Below are positions 12,820 to 24,018 of a DNA stretch of 64,000 bases, in pieces. Source of the DNA: Epiperipatus broadwayi (taxonomy: Eukaryota; Onychophora; Udeonychophora; Euonychophora; Peripatidae); assembly GCA_028023455.1 (NCBI GenBank), contig JAQFVV010000144.1:1552001-1616000 (forward strand), read 5' to 3'. Within the stretch, counting starts at the first letter, position 1. Every line of letters starts with the position of its first letter. A program made the position numbers and the translations under genes. The notes beneath the pieces are model-generated. The model was not told where the DNA came from, did no database searches, and worked only from the letters and a program-made list of their open reading frames with translations.

Positions 12820-12890
12820 AGCGTTGACAGGGAAATGAATGCGGTCCGGCTGCTTGGAAGGCAGCTACCTAACCGCTAGGGCACTAGCGC
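12820..12890 (-). other. tRNA-Gly(UCC)-like pseudogene or SINE head
   Basis: On the minus strand the sequence starts GCGCTAG, has an A-box-like TAGCGGTTAGG, then a perfect anticodon arm (GCTGC, loop CTTCCAA, GCAGC) with anticodon TCC. It ends with CAACGCT, which resembles the 3' acceptor of tRNA-Gly(UCC). The T-arm is deranged (GCATTCATTTCCC where GGTTCGA is expected) and the acceptor stem pairs badly, so it is not a functional tRNA. It is either a tRNA pseudogene or the head of a tRNA-derived SINE. Confidence 0.6.
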
Positions 12891-13757
12891 TTGATGCCTT
12901 CATATTTTTTAGAATTAACATTCCTTGTGATTACATTTCTGTGATGGAATTTTTATTTATAATTAAAACAAAATGAATTTTATAAAATTTTATTCAATAA
13001 AATATGCAGAAACAATAGAACATTAAAAAAATTATAATTATTTACGTAAAAATAAAAAATAAATTCTCTACATGGTAAATAATGTTGATATGATTCAGAA
13101 AATTAGCAACCAGACTTCAACTAATTTTTATGTTCATAATTTTTGCCAAGGAACTAAAATAAGTAAAACATGTAAAAAAATATCAGTATTTAAAAAAAAA
13201 GAGAGAGGTAATATCTAAAAAAAAAAATTGTGCAAGACAGGACCAGAATCGCTCCCAGGATCTAAAATTACACAACCAGCCGCAACAACCCTGGGCTGCT
13301 CTGTAAAAATAACGGAACTTATACAATTTTGTTGATAAATCGACTTATTTAATATGGAAATACTGTAGAATTATTGTGATTATTACCGAGGCAATATTTC
13401 TTAGATAAGCTTATTTTTAAATAGATTATTAATAATAGTCTTTATATATATTAAGATATTTAATTAAATAAAAGTAATTCGGAGGCTATCAATCTTATGA
13501 AGACTTCTTTTGATATTAAGGGAAGGTGGAGTTTGAAGTGAATTATGGGAAGGTTTGATTGTGTGTGTATATATTTGTTATTTCTTATAGTTTGATTTTC
13601 ACTTGAGAAGGTCTATTTGTAGTAGATGAAATCATGGTTGTGAAAGGATTTTGGTAAAATTTTTGAATTTAATCTAGTATTGTATTGTTTTATGGTTTTT
13701 CATTTTTATTTTTGCTAGTATAGTGTTAGGCAGGTTTGGTTTTGATTTTCATTTATA
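12891..13757. other. AT-rich intergenic DNA
   Basis: There is no coding or RNA signal I can support. A less AT-rich patch at 13235-13320 was examined and not assigned. Confidence 0.5.
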
Positions 13758-14135
13758 TATAAATTTTGTTAATTATAATGGCGATGGTCTGTTTGCTTTA
13801 GCGCAGTGATAAAGTGTATAATATGTAATGTAGTATATTTCAAACAATTGTTACAAGGATAGGTAAAAAAATAATCCTCTCATATTTAAATAAAAATTAT
13901 TTACAATCAGAACATATTTGTAATAATGAAGGAATTCGGAAATAAAACATTTAGATATAAATTTTATTAATTATTGCGGTGATTTGGTTTAGCACAATGG
14001 TAGAATGTGTAATATGTAACGTACTGTAGTATATGAGCATTTGTCACAAGATTAAGTAAAAGTAATACTATTATATTTAAACAAAAAATGTTTATAATCA
14101 GAATGTGTTTCTAACATTGGAGTGATTCGGAAATG
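13758..14135. repeat. Diverged tandem duplication, about 200-bp unit
   Basis: Two units start at about 13758 and 13957 with ATAAATTTT and share, in order, a TTTAGC(G/A)CA segment, TATAATATGTAA, TGTAGTATAT and GATTCGGAAAT-type segments. Identity is moderate. Each unit holds an A-box-like TTTAGCACAATGG or variant, but no B box, so a tRNA-derived origin is only a suggestion. Confidence 0.55.
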
Positions 14136-15208
14136 TAAATACTTTCATTTTTATATTTTTTTTTATCCATTATTAAAGTGGTATGGCACCCCCAATGATG
14201 GAAGTTACTTTGTGCCTCCGCACATGACAGCCTGGATTAATTGGACTAAAAGTTTATATAAAAAATTTCATTCCTTACCTTTATACTTTTGACGCTAGAC
14301 GAAATTGCATTATTGTGCTATATTTAAAAGTTGAGAGTTTATCTCTCCAATTATTAAATATATATAAATCTTTTTTTTTTGCATTATATGTTGAAATTAA
14401 AAAAGATATATTATATTACAATAATTTTTTATGCCTTTGCATGATTTATTATTTATTTAAAAAACTTTTAAGGGTATATACATATTAGTCCTTTGCTGAC
14501 TGTCACATTATTTAGACCGGCAAGCATTTTCAAATCTAGGAAACTCGGAAAATAACTTGCGGACAAACGTAATCGATCAATTAAAGATTTATTTGAAAAA
14601 ATGATGACATAACTTTATTTAATAGAGATAAAACAAATATCCACAAACCCGCATTTATGTCTTTTGTGAGAAATAAACTTCCATCAAGTAGACTTTTAAA
14701 AGTATAAATTTATTACAAATGGTAAACAAACCAAAAAATAATATATTTATATATCTTCATTTACTTTCTTAGAAGATCGTAAATGTCTTTAATTTGGTCT
14801 TTATATACACATTTGTTTGGTGCCGGAAATTTCATCAGTGCAGGACTAATATCTAAATATCCTTTAAAGATAATAGTAATAGTTCAATTCACTTAATTTA
14901 TATATTCCATACAATTTATGAAGTATCCAAAAAATATAAGTAATATACTGTCTACATATTAACATATAGAAATCTCTATTTTTAAATTGTTTTTGATATC
15001 AATAAAATTGAATAATATTTTTTGTAAATAGAATGATTTAGATAAAAATGTTCTAGTATTTATTTTCATTTTTTTAAATTTTTTTTGTTATACTCCTTTA
15101 TGGTTTATTATATAGTTGAATAGATTCTCATATAGAAATTGCATAATAATCATAATAATAATCATCACATAATAAATTTAATTAATTTTCTTCTTTTATG
15201 AGCCAAAG
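14136..15208. other. AT-rich intergenic DNA
   Basis: No gene, RNA or repeat recognised. Confidence 0.55.
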
Positions 15209-15486
15209 TAATATCTGGTAATTAATGATCACATGATCACCATCTCTTAGGGTGGCACTACTGTATGGAGAGTTTTGCCTTGTTGGTAATTAATGAATAA
15301 TACTCACAGAAAAGTTTTTTTTTTAATATTCAGCTGTATTATCACTTAGCATGCGTTCATTATATTTAATAATGGCATATAATTAATATGATATATTAAA
15401 TATAGTGGAAGCATGCTAGGCAGTAATAAAGCTGAATATTAAAAAAATATTTTTTGTGAGTATATTCATTAATTACTAGATATTAC
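15209..15486. mobile_element. MITE-like inverted repeat with nested insertion
   Basis: The outer arms start GTAATATCT at 15209 and end AGATATTAC at 15486. The main arms at 15285-15370 and 15392-15476 pair almost completely, sharing TTCAGCT and GCATGC segments. The left arm is interrupted by a 56-bp insertion (15229-15284) flanked by a perfect 12-bp duplication. Removing it restores the symmetry of the palindrome. No coding capacity. Confidence 0.75.
15229..15284 (+). mobile_element. 56-bp minimal retrozyme-family insertion
   Basis: This tiny insertion is bounded by GGTAATTAATGA at 15217-15228 and 15285-15296, a perfect 12-bp target-site duplication. It consists of only the two ends of the hammerhead-bearing family seen at 43522-44773: TCACATGATCACCATCT at the left, and a segment with CACTACTGTATGGAGAGTTT at the right. 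All of the body, including the ribozyme, is missing. Confidence 0.75.
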
Positions 15487-15868
15487 ATATATGTAAAATA
15501 ATTATAAATGTGTATTTAAGTAACTTATATTTAAGTAACTTATATTTAAGTGAGTTCTCTGCTTGTAGACATAATGTAATTAAACAATAGAATAATACAA
15601 ACAATAATCCACCATTAGTCATTTATTTTTACTTCTTAATATTTAAAGCTGCACTATAAATTTTAATGAACTCTTTATACCATTTAAGATTACAAATATA
15701 TGAACAAAACAATTAAAAATTGCTCAAGCTTCCAATAGATTATGCTAGAATTAAAAAAAATAAATAAAGATCTTTACAATTAAAAATTATTTATTTTTTT
15801 ACTGGAACTTTATTTGACTAATGAAAAAAAAAATTACTGGAATTTTAAAAATATCTTTTTGTACTTAC
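15487..15868 (-). other. Intron downstream of the WS/DGAT exon
   Basis: On the minus strand this follows the donor GAG|GTAAGTAC at 15868/15869, so at least its right part is intron. I could not identify the next exon, which should hold the last few residues and the stop codon. Confidence 0.55.
15512..15551. repeat. Short tandem repeat
   Basis: A 16-base unit containing TATTTAAGTAACT is repeated about two and a half times head to tail. Confidence 0.7.
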
Positions 15869-17674
15869 CTCAACTACAACATCCGCTATAATAACTTCTG
15901 GGTCAGGCATTGTCGCTTTATCTGCAAGAACTGCCACCCGAAGCTGATCAGCATAGGTAAGTAATGAGATGGATAATCCAACATTGTCTCTTGATGGCAT
16001 CCAGTACATAATTGATTTGATCTCTCTAGCAGCAAATGTAAGAGTACAATCTGGTCCAGGAAGGTTTGATATCACACATGACGTTTTATTGTTAATGAAA
16101 CTCATAATTTTATGAATACTATGTTCAGGAAGTATATTCATTAGAAAATATAGCATTCCATAAAATATTATTGGATCTGCAGAATTTTTTAATTCATCTA
16201 AACGATGTTTCATTTCCCATAACCTTGGTATTGCACCTTCAGTTCTGGTAGGTAAATGAAGTGGTACTAATGAAAATTCATTACCCATTGTAACTGTATT
16301 CCCATCTGAACGTAAATCCACAGGAATAGAGGCTTTTATATCATAAGGATGATTAATCCCATTAATAAGGAGGTAGTTTCGCAGACTTCCCGTGACAACA
16401 GACATTAACACATCATTAAGTGTGCTCCGAGTGACCTGTTTTATCCTAATTACAGAAGGCAAATTTATCGCGTCTGACCAAGCTACAACTTTTCGTCCAG
16501 ATAAACGAACACTATGATGAAGAAGGTTACAATCTTTTCTAGTAAAAATAAGGTGTAATAATATTGTTAATGGACCTACAATTAATGCCCTTAAGATATT
16601 AAATATCACCGTTCCTGAACCAAATCTTGGTTTGAGATTACATACAGCTTCATTATCCACAACAGATCGAAAAAGTATCCTAATTAGTGATATTCCATCA
16701 GAAACACAAGGATGCATCCTAAATAGCACAACTGTATCTTTTTCCTCACCAAAATCCGTCAATACATGGATTTCCCACATAGGACGATCCATTGATAATG
16801 ATCTTTCAGCCATATCACTAACATAAGCTTCCAAGTGATTTCGCGTCTGCACTGTTTTTGGAATGCAACAGATATGGTTGTCAATGTTGAAGTCGGGATC
16901 ATCTGCCCATGAGTATCCAGAAAACAGAGGAATGATTTTCTGAGTAAATCGAGGATAAAGTTTTTTACCATGCTTATTTTCAGCTGAAATTAAACGTGCT
17001 GAAATAAGATCATGAATTCTACCAATATCTAAACCATGCTCTAAAAAGAGCAAACTTTGAATAATAGAACGATTAAATTCTGTGTCATGTAACCAAAATG
17101 CATCTACATTAGAAAGTACTTTTGAACAAAAACATGCACAAGCCCTGTTTTTTGCACAACAGCAACAACATGCCATGCTTCTTTTAACAATTATACAAAT
17201 TGGTGCAAGAATAAACATTAAACCAATGACTGGTCCAAATATTACCAATGCAATTATTAAAAAAATTACACCAACAAAGAAAGACCATAATAAACTTTTA
17301 TCAGCAGGATGTTGAAGCCGCTTAAGTGGAGCACTTTGGAGATGTTTAGGAACAGTGTTTTTTTTAGATTGCCTCAAATCAGAAAGCTCATTCTCAACAT
17401 TCAAACCTGAAAATCCCAATTCAGTATCTTCAATTTTTGAATCCATAGCAAGTAAATTATTTTGTTGTTTGAAACTAATATCGTTACTATCTTCTTTCAT
17501 CTCCTCACTAGTTTCATCACTAAAACTTTGACAAATCTCATTAGTGACAATAACCTCTGGAGGCCGGAGTTGATTACTAATACTTCGTTTTTTTGCCCAA
17601 GATGCTCTGTGAGAATTTGAGCTGCCTTCTGCCATTGGATGCACTCTGGTGGTGGAAGCATTTCCGTATACCAC
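15869..17674 (-). CDS. WS/DGAT-type O-acyltransferase, large internal exon
   Basis: This 602-codon exon encodes most of a wax-ester synthase/diacylglycerol acyltransferase-family protein, which would esterify fatty alcohols or diacylglycerol with acyl-CoA at a membrane. Residues 1-120 are polar and probably disordered. About 125-160 form one or two transmembrane helices, followed by a Cys-rich patch near 165-180. Then come PMWEIHVL (about 297-304), the acyltransferase box HPCVSDG (about 320), TLNDVL (about 415) and the C-terminal family domain with SNLPGP (about 538) and GLSISLLTY. The usual box is HHxxxDG; here the second His is Pro. The exon starts right after an acceptor (CCTTTTTTAG) with GTG, not ATG, and ends at GAG|GTAAGTAC, both in phase 0. 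So a 5' exon with the start codon and a 3' exon with the stop codon must exist elsewhere. Confidence 0.88.
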
Positions 17675-18438
17675 CTAAAAAAGGAATAAAAAGATTTTAA
17701 TCAGTTTTGTTTATTTACATATGTGTATAATTCTGAATATATATATATATGTTAAATATTTGATGAATTAATTTAAAATGTAAACAAAGGGAATGAGTAG
17801 GGATTTTTTTAATGCAATCACTAAAGAAATGTATTGGCAGTGGTTTTGCTAAATAATTATTAATTATTGTTGACAGCTTTTAAACTAATCAGTTTGCTCT
17901 GGAGTCCACAATAGAAAAAAAAAACTATTAGGGATTACAGAGTAAATTGTTCAGTTTAAAGACTGTCAATAATAATTGTGTTACCTAGCAACACCATTAT
18001 TATCACATTTAGTCATTACATGGAAATAACCCACTCATGTTTTGTTTACATCAAATATATAGCTATCAAGATATGCTTAATTAGTATGTAAAACAAAAGG
18101 GAAAAATTGTTAAGACCTCTCATCTGCAATTAGAAAGTCTGGTGAGTAATGGTTTCCTTTTCACTTTTCTCTGTGGGAGAGGTAGAAATTATCAGAGATA
18201 ATTTTTGCCTTGTATAGCTGTTTTACCTTATATATATATATATATAAACTATCTGAAAATAGTTAACAATTTCTATAATTTTAAATTTCAAATATTTTTA
18301 ATATTAAAACAAAATGAAACTTATGATAATATTTTAGAGCAGGAAATTATCTATTTTTTAAAAGTCTATTTAGAATTAAAATAATTCTAGCTAGAACCAT
18401 TTCCCAAACAAAAAGAAAAAAAATTATTAACTAAGCAC
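17675..18438 (-). other. Intron upstream of the WS/DGAT exon
   Basis: On the minus strand this precedes the acceptor at 17675-17676, so its left part is intron. It is AT-rich, with a (TA)n tract near 18230-18246. No upstream exon with a start codon was recognised. Confidence 0.5.
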
Positions 18439-18454
18439 AAAATTTCTTTTTATT

Positions 18455-19987
18455 CAAAGTACCAGCTGCCTACCTCCAGATGATAGAGAACCTCCTGTAT
18501 AATAGGGAAGTGTTTTTGTCTCTGGATGGGAGAGTGTCCCCAGGATTTAAGCCTGTTGTTTCTATTCCTCAGGGCTCTCCTCTGAGTGCACTCCTTTTCA
18601 CTGCCTATGTGAATCCCCTCCTGCTGGGCATCGAGACATTTCTTAAAGGGATATCCATACCTTTGCTAAGAGAAAGGGTCCATCATGTCTCCTATATGGA
18701 TGATGTGGTGGTTTTTCTTGCTTCACAGGAGGAGCTTGCTGGACTAGAGAAGCTCTTGGACCAATTCGAATGTGAATTTGGTCTAAGAGTCAACAAGGAG
18801 AAGTCAGCAATCTGGTCGATTATGACTGACAAGCAAATTCCTGGCATATTTAAGGCTCCATCTCAGAAGTTCCTGGGTTTTCAGCTAGCAGCCTCCCCAT
18901 CTAAAATGAGGAAGGAAATTGAAAATGATTTAATGACTAAGATAACAAAATTTATTGGATCATTGGAGAAGATTTATTTGTCTTTGTTCGGGAAAATCGC
19001 ACTGATGAATGCTGTCATGCTCCCCAAGATTATATAGTTCCTTGCAGGCTTCTCACTGATGAAAGCCTTTATAAGGAATGTCAAAACCCAATGTAGGAAG
19101 CTGTGTTGGGGGGAGGAGCTCCTGTCATCAGCCTGCACCTCCTACAGAAACCTAAACAGATGAATGGCATAGGACTACAATCAATCAAAATCTTATTAAT
19201 ACAGTGTTTTTATAATGTACTTACCAGATTATTTATGAAAAATCCAGATATGGAAGGGCCAATATTCCCAGAAGAAATAACTCCTACCAATAGGCCACCT
19301 CCCAAAAGTGGAAGGCTTTGGATTCAAAAGCAAATCTCTATAGTATTTAACCATCTAAAAATGAAACCAGGAACAATGTTTAATAACAAACTAAACTACT
19401 GGAACACACATGATCTTATGAATCCGGAAGAAACTAAAATTGACAATATTCTTTCGATTGGAATATCGAGGTTCTCCAGGTTGACCAAATGTCTAAAATT
19501 GGAACCGAGGTTTGTTGATTTTTTAATCAAGGTTAACCTTGGGGCCTTGTCTACTGCTGGCTTCCTACATAGTAAAAGGAATTATAATCTGGACCCTATA
19601 TGCGCACTATGTAGGCATAGTGATGAGACAATGGCACATATATTGGAGGAGTGTCAAATTTGGAATAGCATAAGAAACACTTTTAAATCTTTCATTAAAA
19701 ACAAAGAATCAGCTTGTGTAAATTTGACTAAGGCCTTCAAGAGTGGACATTTTGGGATCCTAAGATTGGCAACATTCATAATTTTTTCCATTTGGTCTTT
19801 GAGAAATAAGACTATCTTCGAGTGTGGAGAAGAATATGACATGATGAAAATGTCTTTACAATTACTAAAAGAAATAAAAAAATTAGACCAAAAATTTTCT
19901 CAGAATTGGACATTCAACCAGACCTGGGCCCTAAATAAATCTAAAATAAAATGTAGTACCGATGATGAAAAGAATATAAAGTCTTAA
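18455..19987 (+). pseudogene. LINE reverse transcriptase, C-terminal part
   Basis: It begins inside the RT palm with a SLDGRVSPGF stretch and IPQGSPLSALLF, and has the catalytic YMDDVVVF box near 18690. It continues through NKEKSAIW and a SLFGKIALMNAV thumb stretch. A stop at 19035 and a frameshift near 19040-19100 split it. The second part (19103-19987) holds the zinc-binding CALCRHSDETMAHILEEC (Cys-x2-Cys, His, Cys) that closes many non-LTR ORF2 proteins. The motif style resembles the L1/Tx1 group. It is not functional. Confidence 0.85.
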
Positions 19988-20146
19988 TGTAATTGACATG
20001 AAATTAATTGCTTTTTTGTTTATATATATATATACAAGTGTAACCTCTGATTGTGTTGACTGGTCTCATTTGAGATCAATATGTAATTGTCCTTCCTTTT
20101 GTAAATGATTCTTATGGTTTGTGAATAAAATTTCCTTTTGAAAGAT
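18455..20146 (+). mobile_element. 5'-truncated LINE with 16-bp duplication
   Basis: The element is flanked by AAAATTTCTTTTTATT at 18439-18454 and 20147-20162, a perfect 16-bp target-site duplication. It carries only the 3' part of the reverse-transcriptase ORF, then a 3' UTR of about 160 bp with AATAAA at 20124. The tail is short and A-rich (GAAAGAT) rather than a long poly-A. RT motifs place it in the same family as the long element at 32665-38670. Truncation at the 5' end plus the duplication is the classic outcome of target-primed reverse transcription. It lies in or next to the WS/DGAT gene, in antisense orientation to it. Confidence 0.85.
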
Positions 20147-20162
20147 AAAATTTCTTTTTATT

Positions 20163-20519
20163 ACACTGTTTATATATGATTCTTTTATCACAGATTAAAG
20201 GATAAAGGTAATTCAGATTTACTTTCACATAGCTGGTAACATTCTATCAATGACAATTAAGGATAAGGTCTTCTATTTATAAATTATATTTTGCAAACTA
20301 AGACTCTCAACCTACATATATTTGATGTTTAATCTATAATAAGATGAATAGGTTAAATAAACTGCAGTTTATAATTTTGTTGTTCAGAAAATAAATAAAA
20401 ATTTACAACATTTAAATCCAAAAGAACTTTTCTCTACATTAATTTTTTAAATTTTATTTTAATACAGATTATTTTCAATATAAAAATAATTGATTGGCTT
20501 TTTGTTCGGCAGTTCATAA
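20163..20519. other. AT-rich spacer
   Basis: No feature recognised. Confidence 0.5.
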
Positions 20520-20612
20520 GAAATTTGAGTGATGGAAATCCAGAAATGGAATCCATCTGAGAACCTTATACTCTAGAGTCTGATATTCTACTACTGGACT
20601 AAATTACACAGG
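20520..20612 (-). other. Possible tRNA-derived SINE fragment
   Basis: On the minus strand an A-box-like TAGTCCAGTAGTAGA is followed at roughly tRNA spacing by a B-box-like GATGGATTCCA. The patch is less AT-rich than its surroundings and lies next to a long (ATT)n tract, as SINE tails often do. No cloverleaf could be drawn. Confidence 0.35.
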
Positions 20613-20635
20613 AAATTATTTTTCTGCTTTTAAAG

Positions 20636-20637
20636 TG

Positions 20638-20690
<53 letters not shown>

Positions 20691-20719
20691 GATTATTATT
20701 ATTATTATTATTATTATTT
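20636..20719. repeat. (ATT)n microsatellite
   Basis: About 84 bases of nearly perfect ATT triplets with a single G interruption. The long poly-isoleucine frame across it is an artefact. Confidence 0.95.
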
Positions 20720-20955
20720 ATGGTAGACAAAAATATTTAAAATGTGCTGGTTTTTGCAGGCTTAATATCATTTTGATTGTTATAAATCAGGTGAATTTAA
20801 AATCTTTAATGATAATGATCTTAAATTCTGTAATAATTATTATAATAGTAAGTCCATGAATGATGATTTGGATAATCTTACTACTTCAATTACTGGTAGT
20901 AATATAGATTCTTTTATACATAGTTCAGATTTAAATATAGTTGGTGTAAAAATGT

Positions 20956-22361
20956 AATTATTGTAATGTAGAATTGTCAGATGTAGATTGTGGTATTAAG
21001 TGTTCTGGTGTTTGTCATGGATATTTTTATATATCCTATCCAAATTTGTCTAGGGCTGATGCTAAAATGTTTGATTCTGTTGGTTTGAGTTTTTTTCGTT
21101 GCAAAGAATGTAATCACTTATCTATGGATAAAATGATGAATATTGAGAATACTATTCTGTTGAATGCAATAAATTCCAAATTATTTTCAAAAAAATGTTT
21201 TTTTTATATTTTCAAGTATTAATAGAAGCAATTTAATACTTAATGCAAACATAGAACAAAATAATAGCTTAGAAACAAAAAAAGTATAATTTTCTGAAAA
21301 TAGAAAAAATAAAATATTAAATGTGATTGAATTTTTTGAATCAATAAAAATAAAAAAGCTAAAGAATTGGTCAAAAGATAATAAAGATTTTATAGACGTG
21401 GATTCTGATATATACATTAGAAATATTTCTGAAATGAATAATTATAAAGGAGATTGTGTGTTGGAGAATAATGATAATATTTTAAATATTGATACAAATT
21501 TAAAATTGAGTCCTAATGTAGATATGGTTAATTTGCTTCAAGATAATGAAAGTAAGTTAGTAGACTTAGCTAATTTTACTTTTGAATTATTACAATCAGT
21601 ATCTCTTCAGGAAGTATATAGTATGATTATGAATATAGCAAAGATTAGGGTTAAGGAATCTAGAGTTATTAGTGATAGTATTGTTTCAAGGGACATAAGT
21701 ATACAATGTGATTTACTGGAAACTCAGGTTTTGGGGGATAATGCTGAGGTTGATTTTTCTAGTGATGCTAATTCATCTTTTAGGGGCAATAATAACTGAA
21801 AATTTACCCAGAAAGGTTAAAAATAGTATTGGAGAAAAAGGTAAAAATAATAGTGATTATATTGATGATAATAAAGATGATAATAAAATATTGGAGCAGG
21901 ATTTTTGTGATGGAAATATTGAACTTGGAATTAATAATAGTACAAGATATAATAAAGAAAAAGTTTATAAAACTAAAATATATAGGCAATCTGGAAAATA
22001 TCAAAAACAATTTTCTAGACAGTTTTCTGACTTTTCTATTAATAATTCATCATTGGGATGTTATTCTAATTTTCTTGATAATAAATACGTATTAAAGGAT
22101 GGATATTCACATTATTGTCCATCTTGGAGAAAAAAGTATAGTAGTAATTTTTTTAGTGATGTACTTTTTTTAAAATTAAATATTAGGAAAAAAAATTATC
22201 TTGTAAATTCTGATAAGGTCTTTATTACTCATAGAGCAAATTATTCTCATTTTTCAAAATATAACAATAATAGAGATATTGAGGTTATTATGGGAAATGA
22301 TTTGGGAGGCTCTTTTGCTACTTCTAGTAGAAAAGGTAGAATATTTTTATTTATCCAGTGA
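20956..22361 (+). pseudogene. LINE ORF1 with PHD-like zinc finger
   Basis: The protein opens with Cys-x2-Cys (CNYC), then C-GIK-C, SGVCH and later CKEC, the spacing of a PHD finger in which one ligand Cys reads Tyr (YISYPN). Downstream is a long, low-complexity, Asn-rich region typical of a decayed ORF1 tail. Frames change at about 21200 and 21790. The function in the intact family would be RNA binding. Confidence 0.65.
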
Positions 22362-22688
22362 ATAGAAGAATTGGCATTTCTAAAATTCATACCAATTTTA
22401 ATACAAAGTATAATAGATATTTTCTTTCTATTTAAGAACTGAATGAAATTAATTTTTATAATTTGAAGTCTTCTTGCTTTTATTTATCTGTTCCTGCTCA
22501 TAAATATTATAATTTAATCTCTTCCAATTTTTGGCCTTGTGATGCTTCCATTGGTTTTTTAAATGGATCTTTGGATAATTATTTAAAATTTTAATTGTAT
22601 TTATTTCTTTAGTTTCTTTTTTTTTTTCTTTTTTCTATATTCTCTTTATTTTTTCCTTATTCATTTTATGTGATTTTATTTATTTGTT

Positions 22689-24018
22689 TTGGTTTATTTT
22701 TGGTTTGATATTATAGATCTTTCTTGTTTTTATATAAATGTTAGAGGGATGAGAACTAAGTGTACAGCAATTAAACAATTCTTTGAAACAGAGCATTTTG
22801 ATTTGATATTTTTTACGGAGACTTGGTTAAATCAACAATTTTTTGATTATTCTTTTCTTGATAATAGATATATTATTTTACGTACAGATAGATCTTTAGA
22901 AAATGTAGTTAGAGAAGGTGACACACTTCTTGCTATTAACAAAAACATTTTACATAAAAAACTACATTTTACTTCTTCTGTATGTGAATCTGCCTGGTGT
23001 GAAGTCAACGTTGATCATAATTTTAAATGTATAATAGGAAATATTTATCTTAAACTTAATATCTCTCTTTTAGAGCTTGATTATTTCTTGACAGCACTTG
23101 AGGATTTTTTGATTAGGTACAATAAGATTATCATTGTTGGTGATTTGAATTTTCCTGATTTATTTAAGGGTAAGATTGATTCCTTATTATCTCACAAGGC
23201 TTTAAGAATGCTAGATTTTGCAAATTTTTTGGACTTAAACAATATAACCCTGTTGTTAATGTTTTTCAGTGTACTTTAGATTGTATTCTGTGTAATTCAC
23301 CAATGGTTAGTAATTTTCACTTTGTCTCTGTTACTTTTCCAATTGATGCTCATCATCCACCTATTGAATTTTATATTAAGATGTGTTCTTCTAAAGTTAC
23401 TTATTCTAATATTTTGAAGAGGAACTATGGGAGGGGTAATTATGTTGACCTTTGTAGAGAGATTTCTGAAGTTGATTAGAATTCTATGTACTCAGTTAAT
23501 GATGTGAATTTTTGCTTAGATTATTTTTTGAGGATTTTTAATAGTTTTATTGATATATAGATATATACCCAGTAAATTGCCTTTTAAAAAAGGTTTTCCT
23601 CCTTGGTTTTCATATACTCTTATTAAGATTATTAAAAGGAAATCTTACCATCATGGACTCTATTTTAAAACGCAGAATATATCTGTCAATTTTAGAAGAT
23701 TGGCTAAATATAGCTATAAGAGAGATTTACAAATTTATATAAAAAAATTGAAATTAATATTTCTTCTAATTCTAAGAAATTCTGGAATTATATTAATAAT
23801 GCAGGCTTAGGTAAAAAAAAAGTTCAAACTACTCATGATTCTGCATTAAATGCAGACAATTTTTCTAAACATATTGCTGAGTTATATTCTTCACAATACG
23901 GGATTGGTTCTAAAATCACATTTTCTTGCAATTTATCTAGTGCAAAACGTATGATTGATCATATCTCCAGGAAGGATGTTATTGTAGTTATTAGGAGACT
24001 TAAAACTCTCTCTAGTTT
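22689..24018 (+). pseudogene. LINE ORF2: endonuclease and start of RT
   Basis: The endonuclease reads NVRGMRTK, then FFTETWL (catalytic Glu), then IIIVGDLNFPD (Asp/Asn pair). Across a frameshift it continues with CTLDCIL and a PIDAHHPPIEF stretch, which is the C-terminal His region. The segment at 23550-23810 matches the usual linker (PPWFS...K...H). The RT part ends at VIRRLKTLSSLG near 24018. The catalytic YxDD region is absent. Confidence 0.75.

Larger units (their letters stand above)
20880..24018 (+). mobile_element. Decayed PHD/endonuclease LINE, 3'-truncated
   Basis: This region carries ORF1 with a PHD-like zinc finger, then an endonuclease domain, then the linker and the first part of RT. 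The homology stops abruptly near 24018, within a KTLSSLG stretch just before the expected RT core. It is in several frames with many stops. The layout (PHD-bearing ORF1, then apurinic-type endonuclease, then RT) is that of Jockey/CR1-type arthropod LINEs. No 3' end or tail is present, which is unusual because LINEs are normally truncated at the 5' end. Confidence 0.75.

Noticed and set aside
13235-13330. tRNA-like or SINE patch
   Set aside because: It is less AT-rich, but neither a convincing A box nor B box at proper spacing could be found.
20635-20859. Isoleucine-rich open frame
   Set aside because: It is translation of the (ATT)n microsatellite and has no protein character.
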